DNA from: Bacteroidaceae bacterium
Lineage (GTDB): Bacteria; Bacteroidota; Bacteroidia; Bacteroidales; Bacteroidaceae
DNA length: 64,000 nucleotides
Direction of reading: 5' to 3'
Assembly: GCA_016280445.1 (NCBI GenBank)
Contig: JAEEGS010000069.1
Span: forward strand, 44,622 to 108,621
A program made the translations under genes and the position numbers. The notes beneath the pieces are model-generated. The model did no database searches and was not told the DNA's origin. It worked only from the letters and a program-made list of their open reading frames with translations. Below are positions 43,813-53,307 of the stretch, one piece after another. Each line of letters begins with the position of its first letter. Positions within the stretch are counted from its first letter, which is position 1.

Positions 43813-45912
43813 TTAGCGAGAAGGGAGCGTGAGGAACCAGGGTTTTCCGGTCATATTGTCTTTCTCTTCCTCGCTACCATAAGTGGTCAAGATATAGTCA
43901 GGCAATGTAATCGTACTGGAGAACTTGCCATCCTGCATCTGATAACGCATGAGATCGTAGAAACGCAGACCTTCGAACATGCCTTCCAAAGCCTCTTCGT
44001 CAAGAATCAGTTTTGCCACATGTGCCTGACGCTTCTGGCGTATCTTTTGCGATGCGAGATAAGCAGCATTCTCCGCTTCAATCGCCTCATTCTCTGCCAC
44101 AGCAGCATCATACGGAATCTTGGACTCTCGCCAACGAGCAGAGTCTTCTGGCGTTGAATTCAAGTAAAGTTTGACTGTATCTGGCAAAGCCACCTTCGGC
44201 TTGATGTTTGCGAGTGTTGCATCATCGTCCAGACGATATTTTTTATTGAAATCAGTAGCACCAGAACCAAGGGAGTGGATACCTATCTGCAGTTTCATTC
44301 CCTCTGGCGAGTTCTCTGGCAATTTCCAACTTCCTGTGTTACGAGAAGTACCCTCCTCTGGACCGCCAAACTTCGTAGAGTTCCAAATAACAAACGTATT
44401 GTTCGCCTGAGCAGCGAGTTCCTTGTTATTATTATATTTAGGTTCTGTATTCGAGAAACCAGACGTCTTGATTTGGCACAGACGGTCAAACTCATCTTGA
44501 GAAATGATGCTACGGTCGTTCAGCACATCGTAAGTCATACCATATTTCAACACAGCGAAAGCAGTCTCGGGGAATCCCGCGCGGTTGAGTGCCTCAGCCA
44601 TGTGCAGATAAAGAATGACGATACGATAGTAAGGAACATAGGAGTTCTTCATGTCATTGGCAAGAGACAAAACACCATTCGTCCACTTACGGATGACAAT
44701 TCGTTGGTCATTCAAACGGGCATTCTCTCGACTTGCCGCATTGGAGGAACTCTTGTAAACAGAGAACAAACGCAAGTCACCCACATGCTCTGAACGCTCA
44801 TATTCATTAGGATCTTTCGAGAGAATGAGCGTATCAGATTTTGTAGCACTCTCATATCGATAGAAGCAATAGTCTTGGGCTGCTGAAATGTCACGCACAC
44901 GCTGAGATGGCATCACCCAAGGATAATAGTCGTTGGAATAAAGAGAACAGAACACCCTGCGGAGGTCTGAAGTGTTGCCATAGTAAGAAGAAGTGTCACA
45001 AGGGATGACACCCACTTGCTCCATATCCGTACCACCCAACGAGAAACGAGTGCCTGCATAAGTATCAGCACTACGCATATGATTGCGATCTGCCCATGAA
45101 ATGACACCATCACTTACACCATATTCCTCGCCTGTAAAGCAGAAGTAGTCGTGATACATGCCCACCGCATTCATATAATCCTGCTCACTACCCGTGCAGG
45201 TACCGCGCCACAAGTAAAGTTCAGCCAGAAGCACACGCACAGGAATAAACATATTGGCGTAGGAAATGCCACTCCATGTTGCGCCGTAGTCAGGACGAAG
45301 GGCTTTATTTTCATCCATAGTGGCATACTGCTGAATATCGTTGATACAGAAATTCAGGATGGCAGTCATGTCAACCCTATTGGACGAAGCCACAATGCGT
45401 TCAGCAGCATCGGCTGTCAACACAGGCTCCGTAAACTTGTCTGGCACAGGAATTGAGCCATAAATCTTGGCCAACTCCAGATAGCACCATGCACGGAAGC
45501 ACTTGGCAGCACAGATTTCTTTCCCATAATAGTATTCTCCGTGCGACTTGAGCAGAGAATCCACATGAGCCAAGTAGATGTTACAGTTATTAATCACATC
45601 GTAGTAATCAGCAGGATTATTGTAAGCGTTACCCGTCGTGATATTATTTGCGTTCAGTTGCTGAATATCAGTCGATGCAACAGCAGGATTCACCGTGACG
45701 AGGTCTGCACGGATTTCGCCAAGAAGCACCGTTTTGTCTGCCAGTTTCTGCATACGTTTCACGATACCCATCATCTGATACAAGGTATCCTTTGGTGCGA
45801 GGTCTGTAGTGACAAGTTTGTTGTCAGCCGTAAACATATCCTCGCAGGATGTCGTGGCTGTCCCGATGCCAAGCAGAAGCAAGCCACATGCTATGATTGA
45901 TTTTACTTTCAT
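43813..45912 (-). CDS. SusD/RagB-family nutrient-binding lipoprotein (second pair)
   Basis: A 699-residue surface lipoprotein with SPII lipobox ATTSC (Cys23). The N-terminal half shows the SusD TPR-like pattern (YYDVINNCNIYLAHVDSLL, EICAAKCFRAWCYLELAKIYGSIPV, RVLLAELYLWRG). The C-terminal part ends in LILDEEALEGMFEGLRFYDLMRY, the usual SusD closing element. It should cap the neighbouring SusC barrel and capture glycan or peptide. At 699 residues it is longer than typical SusD (about 550). It is the last gene of the operon, 15 bp after its SusC. Confidence 0.92.
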   Translation of the reverse strand: MKVKSIIACGLLLLGIGTATTSCEDMFTADNKLVTTDLAPKDTLYQMMGIVKRMQKLADKTVLLGEIRADLVTVNPAVASTDIQQLNANNITTGNAYNNPADYYDVINNCNIYLAHVDSLLKSHGEYYYGKEICAAKCFRAWCYLELAKIYGSIPVPDKFTEPVLTADAAERIVASSNRVDMTAILNFCINDIQQYATMDENKALRPDYGATWSGISYANMFIPVRVLLAELYLWRGTCTGSEQDYMNAVGMYHDYFCFTGEEYGVSDGVISWADRNHMRSADTYAGTRFSLGGTDMEQVGVIPCDTSSYYGNTSDLRRVFCSLYSNDYYPWVMPSQRVRDISAAQDYCFYRYESATKSDTLILSKDPNEYERSEHVGDLRLFSVYKSSSNAASRENARLNDQRIVIRKWTNGVLSLANDMKNSYVPYYRIVILYLHMAEALNRAGFPETAFAVLKYGMTYDVLNDRSIISQDEFDRLCQIKTSGFSNTEPKYNNNKELAAQANNTFVIWNSTKFGGPEEGTSRNTGSWKLPENSPEGMKLQIGIHSLGSGATDFNKKYRLDDDATLANIKPKVALPDTVKLYLNSTPEDSARWRESKIPYDAAVAENEAIEAENAAYLASQKIRQKRQAHVAKLILDEEALEGMFEGLRFYDLMRYQMQDGKFSSTITLPDYILTTYGSEEEKDNMTGKPWFLTLPSR

Positions 45913-45927
45913 GATCGTCTTTGCAAA

Positions 45928-48900
45928 TTAGAGGTTAATCTTTACACCGAGGTGGAAACTACGGCCTGAAGTGAGATAGCCTGCATCGATGCCCTGCATG
46001 AGAACACCATTACCGCAAGTAACCTCTGGGTCAGAACCCAGATACTTCGTGAACGTGAGCAGATTATTGGCAGCAGCCCAAAGGGTGATGCCCTGAATGT
46101 ACTCATTCTGAACAGGCACTTTGTAAGACAGTGTGATGTTCTTCAACTTCATGTAGGAACCATTTTCAATCCAACGGTCTGAGAAACGGCTGTTGCCCAT
46201 AGGGTCACCGTAAGTGATGCGTGGGATGTCCGTCACCTGACCTTCTGTTGACCAACGGCGGTTGAGTGCTGTGGTCTGGTTGATGAACATCGAACCCGAC
46301 TCGAGCATGGCGCGCTGATAGTTGTAGATGTCATTGCCCAACGAATAGTTGAAGTTGGCAGCAAGCGACCAACGCTGACCAAAGTGGAAGTTCAAATTGA
46401 TATTTCCATAAATGTCTGGATTGGGATCACCAATAATCGTCTTATCGGTTTCTGATGCGCTGATAACACCGTCACCATTCACATCAACATCACCGATGAT
46501 GCCATCATTGTTCAAATCCAAGAACTTCATGTCACCAGCACTGAAGGGGTGGCGGTTACCAGCCTCATCCACAATGCAAAGGCCCGCGTCATTAGCAGCT
46601 TGCGTGTTCTTATACACACCATTGGTCTTGTAGCCGTAGAAGACACCTGCCGCACGACCAATCTCCGAACGAATCGTGGCGCCATACATCTCCGTGTCAA
46701 AATGCTGCTGACCCTGTGGGAGAGACTTCAGCTTGTTCTTGTAATGACCCAGAGAAGCACCCATCTCAAACTTGAAGTTCGGATTGTTGATTACCTTTGC
46801 ATTGAAAGCCAAGTCATAACCCACATTCTTCATCGAACCATCGTTCGTGTAGTAGTCTGTGAGACCTGCCACATAAGCAAGTGTGCCCAATGTAACCAGG
46901 TTGTTGGTCTTAGCATGGAAGAAGTTTGCCTTCACATTCAATCGGTTGTTCAAGAAGTTACCTTCCAAACCTACATTGAAGCGGTTGGTTGTCTCCCAGC
47001 GGAGGCTCGTGTTACCGATATTGCCAAGACCGATAGATGTCACCTGGTCGTTAAGCAAGGCAGCCGAAGAGAGATAGGTCAAAGTGGCAGAATTGTCAAT
47101 GCCGTCGTTACCGACAGACTCAAATCCCGCGTTCAGTTTCAGCATATTCACTACCTTGTTGGTGCGGAACCAGTCTTCGTTGCTGATTACCCATGCAGCA
47201 TTGATGGAGGGGAAGAAGCCCCATGCCACGCCAAACATCTTGAGACCAGCATCCACATCCTTACCGAAACGGGAAGAGGTACCCAAAGAGAATTGACCTG
47301 TCACGTAATACTTCTCCATGTAGTTGTAGTCCACATTTGCATAGTAATCAAGTGACTTCCAGTTGGTGTCAGAGCCATAACGCCGTTTCGTGTCACTGGC
47401 CGTATTAGGTGTCTTGTCGTTACCCGTATTATCGGCAATCAGATAAGATGACGTGAAAGAATCGCTCAAGAAACGGATACCACCAAAGATGTCCACACGG
47501 TGAGCGCCAAGGGGAAGTGTCCAGTCTGCCTGTGTGTCAGAGAAGATGGCATTGTGCTTCGTATAAAGCGACCACTTCTTGTTTTCAGTCTGCGCAGTTG
47601 TACCTTCTTCCCTGTAGGAAGGCATACCAATGATTGGTGTAAAGTAGCCTTCGTCGAACGACTGCATCGTGTAGGCAAAACGCTCTGTGATGCCAAAGTT
47701 AGGAAGAGGTTGCCAACGTGGAGCCACCGTGATATTGATCATGGTGCAGTCCGTGTGGTTCTTGTTCTTAGCCTCACCATTCTCAAGGATGGCCTTTGGA
47801 TTCGCAAGGCTTCCCTTGCCACCCAGTACCTCATCGAGATAGTCATCCGCATCCGCAATGAACGATGTAACATGCGAGCGTCCTTGTTTCTCAAGTGTGA
47901 AGTCATAAGGGCTCAAGAATGGTGCCTTGACATAAGCCAGGAAACCTGGAGCAGCCAACGACTGGAGGTCAAACGACGATTCCAGACCATCACTGCGCAG
48001 GTCGCGTGTCACATTGGTGTAACTGGCGTCAAACTTGGTCGTGAACCACTTGTTCAGCACGATGTCCGTGTTGAAACGGATGTTGAAACGCTGCATATCA
48101 TTGCGCTTCAATGTTGACTTCGAGTCCATATAACCGACAGAGAGGTTGTACTGAGCGATATCATCACCACCCTGAATGGAGATGCCATAATTCTGTGTCA
48201 TGGCCTCACGGTAGACTTGGTTTCTCCAGTCGGTGTTGTTGTGATACATATTATAATACATGTACTGAGGATCAGTCTTCAAGAACTTGAACTCCGTCAG
48301 TTTCGTATCGGTCGTGCCCAACAACTCTGAGGCGTAAGAACGGTACTGACCTGCGTTCATCACATCAATTTCCTTCGGTTTCAGCTCTACACCGAACGAA
48401 GCATTCACGTCAATGCGCGTTGCCATCGAGTGGCAGCGCTTGGTCTTGATGACAATCACGCCATTCGCAGCCTTGGCACCATAGATGGCCGTACCATTCT
48501 TCATCACTTCAAACGACTCGATGTCTTCCATATTGATGGACTGGAGCAGATTGTTGAAGTAACCCGTGTGCAGCATCTTGCCTTCCTCATACATCTGGTC
48601 ATACACCACACCGTCCAAAATGATGAGTGGCATAGCGTTTGAGTTCAATGAGTTGTAGCCGTTGATGAACATGGCAATACCTTGACCCGGGTTGGCTGAA
48701 CGCTGGATACCGCGCACGTCAGCCCCTAGACGATTCTGAATTTCCTGATCAACGGTAATGGCCGTCGACTGTTCAAAGCCAATCGCATCAACCGTCTTAG
48801 TGGCCGCAGTCTTCCCCTTGTAATCGTTCAGATAGACCTCAGAGTAGAGTTGAATCTCCACACCTTCCGTTCTACCGTTCAGCGACACCTGATTCAGATT

Positions 48901-49269
48901 GTAGCCTTCCAACTTCACAGACAGCGATGTGACGAACTTAGGCACACTGATGGTGAACTCACCGTTCTCATCGGCCATGGCTGTGTAGTTACGGTTGTTG
49001 TATGCTTGAATCTGTGCACCGGAAAGCGGTTCGCCTGTAGCAGCGTCCACCACTTTACCTTTCACATCAATCGTCGGATATTTCTTGGCTGGTTTCACAG
49101 GTCTTCTTGGTGCAGACACCTCTTCGGTGGTCTCTTGAGATTCAGCCTCATCTTGTGCTGCCACAGGAAGCGTTCCCAGCAAGAATCCGATTGCCGCGAA
49201 CCCGTACTTACAGGTGCGCAGTATATTTGAACTAATATATGATTGCATAATTTCCATTAGTATCAACAT
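45928..49269 (-). CDS. SusC/RagA-family TonB-linked outer-membrane transporter (second pair)
   Basis: An outer-membrane transporter of up to 1113 residues. Exact start uncertain: 49269 is the longest, and 49257 or 49248 give a shorter N-terminus ahead of the signal sequence (YGFAAIGFLLGTLPVAAQ). An acidic linker precedes a carboxypeptidase-regulatory-like domain (about 68-145: VKGKVVDAATGEPLSGAQIQ). The plug follows with ANPGQGIAMFINGYNSLNS, MPLIILDGVVYD and MEDIESFEVMKNG-type motifs, then a 22-strand barrel ending HLGVKINL. It works with the SusD encoded 15 bp downstream and takes energy from a TonB-ExbBD system. Confidence 0.93.
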   Translation of the reverse strand: MLILMEIMQSYISSNILRTCKYGFAAIGFLLGTLPVAAQDEAESQETTEEVSAPRRPVKPAKKYPTIDVKGKVVDAATGEPLSGAQIQAYNNRNYTAMADENGEFTISVPKFVTSLSVKLEGYNLNQVSLNGRTEGVEIQLYSEVYLNDYKGKTAATKTVDAIGFEQSTAITVDQEIQNRLGADVRGIQRSANPGQGIAMFINGYNSLNSNAMPLIILDGVVYDQMYEEGKMLHTGYFNNLLQSINMEDIESFEVMKNGTAIYGAKAANGVIVIKTKRCHSMATRIDVNASFGVELKPKEIDVMNAGQYRSYASELLGTTDTKLTEFKFLKTDPQYMYYNMYHNNTDWRNQVYREAMTQNYGISIQGGDDIAQYNLSVGYMDSKSTLKRNDMQRFNIRFNTDIVLNKWFTTKFDASYTNVTRDLRSDGLESSFDLQSLAAPGFLAYVKAPFLSPYDFTLEKQGRSHVTSFIADADDYLDEVLGGKGSLANPKAILENGEAKNKNHTDCTMINITVAPRWQPLPNFGITERFAYTMQSFDEGYFTPIIGMPSYREEGTTAQTENKKWSLYTKHNAIFSDTQADWTLPLGAHRVDIFGGIRFLSDSFTSSYLIADNTGNDKTPNTASDTKRRYGSDTNWKSLDYYANVDYNYMEKYYVTGQFSLGTSSRFGKDVDAGLKMFGVAWGFFPSINAAWVISNEDWFRTNKVVNMLKLNAGFESVGNDGIDNSATLTYLSSAALLNDQVTSIGLGNIGNTSLRWETTNRFNVGLEGNFLNNRLNVKANFFHAKTNNLVTLGTLAYVAGLTDYYTNDGSMKNVGYDLAFNAKVINNPNFKFEMGASLGHYKNKLKSLPQGQQHFDTEMYGATIRSEIGRAAGVFYGYKTNGVYKNTQAANDAGLCIVDEAGNRHPFSAGDMKFLDLNNDGIIGDVDVNGDGVISASETDKTIIGDPNPDIYGNINLNFHFGQRWSLAANFNYSLGNDIYNYQRAMLESGSMFINQTTALNRRWSTEGQVTDIPRITYGDPMGNSRFSDRWIENGSYMKLKNITLSYKVPVQNEYIQGITLWAAANNLLTFTKYLGSDPEVTCGNGVLMQGIDAGYLTSGRSFHLGVKINL

Positions 49270-49280
49270 TTATTGTCTTA

Positions 49281-51170
49281 TTATTCTTGTTCTTCTTCCG
49301 TCGCGTCGAACTTCGGCTTCAGGATAATGCTGCTGATAAGCATCTCACGCGAATAGTTCCCTTTATCTCCGTTACCGACCTTTACATCGAACTGGATGAT
49401 GGCACCCACCCCATCATCACCTTTAATATTGTAGTAACTGTGCTTGAAGGTATATTCACCTAAATGAAGCGTATCAATCTTTTCATGACAGTCTGTGATG
49501 AAGTAGTTACCTTGTTTTTCCATCACTATGGCATCCTCAGGGGGAGTCAAACGGGTAGGACTGCCCACAAACGCATTGTCATCCATACGTTCATAGATGT
49601 TGACATAAAAACGGTATGGACGAGGGTCATCTTGGTAAGACTCTCCATTATTGAACCCCGTCTTGGCCCAAATGGGACAGGTGACGAGATACATGTCATA
49701 CGTACCGGACAAGAGGTTTTCCAAATCGAAAGCGATGGCGGGCTGAGTATTTCCCAGTTCTGGCACATCAAAGAAGTAGTAATCACGCGTTCCGAGGAAA
49801 GTGGAGTCAACCCGGACAATCTGCGATTCCCTCGGCACCCCCTCCCAGATGGTGTCACACTGATAGTCATAGAGCGTTCCTATCGAAATAGACGTGATAC
49901 CGACATTCTTGGTATAAATCTTCGTTTTACCATCCTTGCCCGTAATCTGGTCAAGTGTGAGGTCTGAAGCCATCACGGTCTGTTTCTTGAAGAACTGCTC
50001 CGTCACACTCATTGGATACTCATCCACGAGATACAGATCGCCGTTTGAACATTGCACAGGATCGCCCATCTTATTCAAGATGTCATTCACCTCTTTATCA
50101 GGATGGAGACCCATCAGAGGCTCTTTTGCATAATAGAGGTTGTAAGGCCAGTTGAAAGACGAGTAATTGGTCGACTTCAGCGAGTCCTGCCAGTACTCAT
50201 TGGCATTCTTGTTGAAGAACAAGTCTGTCATGGCAAACATGCTGGCATTGTAATCCTGGAGCGAATCGCACATATTAGCGTATCTATCACTCTTATAATC
50301 AGGGTTCTTCGTATTCTCATAAGGATTATAGTCCAACAAGCGTTTGGCAATTGCGAGTCTCTTCTTGTAAGCCTCTGTAGAAGGAAGAATCGCGATGTAA
50401 CTGGAGTCTTCCTCATAGATAAGTGCATCCACATTTCTTAACACGGTGTTGTTGCGAATCACAACACTATCCTCCCAAACTGTATTGCCATACTCGTCCA
50501 TACCGTTGCTCACCGACTTGTTCTCATCCAGCGAGTCCTTGTCAAATATCTTCAAGAAAGCATAGAGCGACACGTCGTCCGTCTCAGGATTGTAGAGTGA
50601 CTTGATTTTTTCAAAGATGTTGTGCCTGTAATCCAACTCGCCGTCAAGGATATGCAGCACACCATTGGTGCAGGAGAGGTTCGACTTCGTGATGGTTCTT
50701 TCGCCGAAGGTGCCTTCACCCGTTCCATTACCAGTCATGGTCTCAATCTTCTTACTCATCAGTTTCACATCCTGTTCCGTCCCGTTTTGCGAGATGGCAT
50801 ATCGTGCCACATGATTCTTGATGAAATGGTCAAGCACTTCATCAGCACCGTCCTTTTTCGTCAACACTGTCTGCCCGTCCACAACTTGTACATCTGCATA
50901 ATCAGAGAGATTGAACGAGCCGTCAGCCGGTGCCCAAACGGTGTAAACATTCTCAGAAGAGAGTTCACGGTCGTAACCGTACAATTTCACCACCTTGGCA
51001 AAATCGGGAGCCATCTGTTCAAGAGCCTGCATCGTCGTTCCGTTAAAGGAGAGCGATGATGGGCCGTCATTATAGTGGTCATCCCACGTGTCCGAGCATG
51101 AAACCATTGCTGCTGCACTGGCGGCAGCAATGATTCCGATGCGGAGCGTGTTTTTTATATTCTTATTCAT
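49281..51170 (-). CDS. FAS1-domain lipoprotein (629 residues)
   Basis: SPII lipoprotein (lipobox AMVSC, Cys25). Residues about 45-185 form a fasciclin-like (FAS1) domain: MQALEQMAPDFAKVVKLYGYD, VYTVWAPADGSFN, EVLDHFIKNHVARY, and LSCTNGVLHILDGEL. The remaining part is less clear, with a beta-rich end that could bind carbohydrate. It sits 11 bp before the second SusC and 22 bp after another FAS1 gene, so it is probably an accessory surface-binding protein of this uptake locus. FAS1 domains often mediate adhesion; ligand here unknown. Confidence 0.85.
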   Translation of the reverse strand: MNKNIKNTLRIGIIAAASAAAMVSCSDTWDDHYNDGPSSLSFNGTTMQALEQMAPDFAKVVKLYGYDRELSSENVYTVWAPADGSFNLSDYADVQVVDGQTVLTKKDGADEVLDHFIKNHVARYAISQNGTEQDVKLMSKKIETMTGNGTGEGTFGERTITKSNLSCTNGVLHILDGELDYRHNIFEKIKSLYNPETDDVSLYAFLKIFDKDSLDENKSVSNGMDEYGNTVWEDSVVIRNNTVLRNVDALIYEEDSSYIAILPSTEAYKKRLAIAKRLLDYNPYENTKNPDYKSDRYANMCDSLQDYNASMFAMTDLFFNKNANEYWQDSLKSTNYSSFNWPYNLYYAKEPLMGLHPDKEVNDILNKMGDPVQCSNGDLYLVDEYPMSVTEQFFKKQTVMASDLTLDQITGKDGKTKIYTKNVGITSISIGTLYDYQCDTIWEGVPRESQIVRVDSTFLGTRDYYFFDVPELGNTQPAIAFDLENLLSGTYDMYLVTCPIWAKTGFNNGESYQDDPRPYRFYVNIYERMDDNAFVGSPTRLTPPEDAIVMEKQGNYFITDCHEKIDTLHLGEYTFKHSYYNIKGDDGVGAIIQFDVKVGNGDKGNYSREMLISSIILKPKFDATEEEQE

Positions 51171-51192
51171 AATACTTCAGTCATTATTAGGT

Positions 51193-53301
51193 TTACCATT
51201 TATCCTCTGAGTAGTATTCGTTGTTGTAAACAGAGCGTGGACAAATCTCGAGGAAGTCAAAGTTCAAAGCACTCGATTTCGGGTCTGCAGTTTCGAGTAC
51301 TTGCTTGAAGCGGACATAATGCGCTTCATCGTCAAGACCTTTACTAGTGAAGGTGCCCAGCACCTTGCGGATGGTATTGGGAGCATCTCGGAAGACAGTA
51401 CCATCTTCCTTGGATGACTCACTATTTGCAGATGCATAAGACTTCGGTCCTTTCATCCATTTAATGTTGTGCAGATACTTGTCAAATGCTGCAATGGCAT
51501 CATCATCACCCAGCGCCGCGTCAGACTTCCATCCAAACAATTCCTCTCCATTTGGACGCATATCAAACGGAATGCCTTGTGAGAAGCCATCGATGAACAC
51601 CTGAATGACACCACGATTCTTAAAATCCACACAAGTGAACAAACGGAGTTCATAGTCTCCTGCTGGCACTGGTGGCAGTTTTACAGTCAGATCGAAGATA
51701 CCAAGGACTGTTACCTCATCACCCTGATAAGACCAGAAAGAGAGGGTACGTGGACGCACATGCACGTGCGTATCATTCGTGAAGAAGAAGTTCTTGGCTG
51801 CTCCAGCCTTGAAGCCCAAGCAGGTCTGCACGTTGTTATGGTTCGAGGTTGCATCCCAGTGACCATATTTACCACCCACATTGGATGACTTCGTGTAGAT
51901 ACCACGTGCGCCGCTCGTCATGAAGTCAGGCGACAAGGTGGATGCATCCAGACGCAAACGCTCATCCAGCACCACCTGCTGCGTCTGCTGGTCATAAGCA
52001 ATCACATCGCTGATGTAGTGATAGATACCATTCAAGCAAGTGTTGGTGCGTCCCATGTCATCGGGGAATGTCACCTTTGCACCTGGCACCTTCACACCAC
52101 GCTCATCGGGACGAGACTGTACGCCACGACGGTTGATGTAGAGACCTTCCTCATTGCCGCTTGGGAAAGAACATTTGAGAATAGAATAAGGCATCATGGT
52201 TTCATACCAGTCTGCGATATCCCATTTATTACGCTTCCATCGTGTGGCAAGATACGAATCCTTTCCATCCACACATGTCAGTGTATAGTAAGAACCGTAG
52301 CGATCCAGCAAGTGATAAGAAATGAAACGGTTAAGCGCATTCTGGCGAGAAGTCAAATCATCATTATTCACATCATTTGGATACATCGGATCATACAATT
52401 GGTGCGCCAAATACTCCAATGAGTTTGGATCGTCCTTGCCCAACACCTTCGTGACGCCATATTTCTGTTCCAAGACAGAGTCTGGACATACAAAGGCGGT
52501 GAACTTGAAGTAGCGGTTCTCCATGTAAGCCACATTATCATACTCAGTAGCCGTACTAAGCACCAACTTATCATTGGTCCAGTCGATGGAGTCAGCACCT
52601 ACAGAATAGCTGGGATCCTTCCATTTGCGGAGCGAGTCGGCCATATGTGTCACTCTGAGTGCCTCGCAGTAGAGTTGGATGTTATCGTCCTTCTCCATAA
52701 AGTCAATCATCACATCCGTGTTGGCAAACACCACTTTGTTCACTGTATGTACCACACCGTTGCAGACGGAATCATCCACATGAATCAGGCGCGCATCAGA
52801 ATTGATGTACATAGCCAATTTCACCTCCCCAGAGGACTGGTCTTCCACACTGTTGACAGTCAGCGGCTGATCCAGCATATTCGACTTGGGATAAGGACCA
52901 CTGCTGACATCTGTGGTGAAGAAGGCCTGCTCAATGATGGAATTCAATGCAATCGTGTCACAATCTTCTTTAGACAGTTCCGCCACAGACGAGAGTCCCT
53001 TCGATGCCAAGAACTCATCAATGGCATCGTTTGTCGGTGCAAAGACCGTGTAAGAGCCATAAGTGCCCAACAAATCCACTAAACGGAGATTCTTCCCCTC
53101 GGCTCCTGTAGCACGTTGCAGAATCTGCACATACTCGCTAAACTGACCACGATTCTGCAAGTAGTCAGAAGCATACTCCTTTGTCAGAGTATAATAACTG
53201 TCAGAACCCGGGTCGTCAGAGCAGCCAACAAGTCCAAACTGGACGGCTGAGACGACACACAAGGCTACAGCCATAAATTGGAATTTCAATATCTTTTTCA
53301 T
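51193..53301 (-). CDS. FAS1-domain lipoprotein (702 residues)
   Basis: SPII lipoprotein (GLVGC, Cys27). A first FAS1 domain covers about 42-195 (FSEYVQILQRA, GSYTVFAPTNDAIDEFL, NSIIEQAFFTT, VCNGVVHTVNKVV). A second, longer and more divergent FAS1-like unit follows (FKFTAFVCPDSVLEQ, NRFISYHLLDRYG, CLNGIYHYISDVI). The last 230 residues form a beta-sandwich-like region (LPPVPAGDYELRLFTCVDF, VQVFIDG) that may be a binding module. It starts 6 bp after the first SusD stop, so it is tightly coupled to that pair. Confidence 0.85.
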   Translation of the reverse strand: MKKILKFQFMAVALCVVSAVQFGLVGCSDDPGSDSYYTLTKEYASDYLQNRGQFSEYVQILQRATGAEGKNLRLVDLLGTYGSYTVFAPTNDAIDEFLASKGLSSVAELSKEDCDTIALNSIIEQAFFTTDVSSGPYPKSNMLDQPLTVNSVEDQSSGEVKLAMYINSDARLIHVDDSVCNGVVHTVNKVVFANTDVMIDFMEKDDNIQLYCEALRVTHMADSLRKWKDPSYSVGADSIDWTNDKLVLSTATEYDNVAYMENRYFKFTAFVCPDSVLEQKYGVTKVLGKDDPNSLEYLAHQLYDPMYPNDVNNDDLTSRQNALNRFISYHLLDRYGSYYTLTCVDGKDSYLATRWKRNKWDIADWYETMMPYSILKCSFPSGNEEGLYINRRGVQSRPDERGVKVPGAKVTFPDDMGRTNTCLNGIYHYISDVIAYDQQTQQVVLDERLRLDASTLSPDFMTSGARGIYTKSSNVGGKYGHWDATSNHNNVQTCLGFKAGAAKNFFFTNDTHVHVRPRTLSFWSYQGDEVTVLGIFDLTVKLPPVPAGDYELRLFTCVDFKNRGVIQVFIDGFSQGIPFDMRPNGEELFGWKSDAALGDDDAIAAFDKYLHNIKWMKGPKSYASANSESSKEDGTVFRDAPNTIRKVLGTFTSKGLDDEAHYVRFKQVLETADPKSSALNFDFLEICPRSVYNNEYYSEDKW

Positions 53302-53307
53302 AAGGCT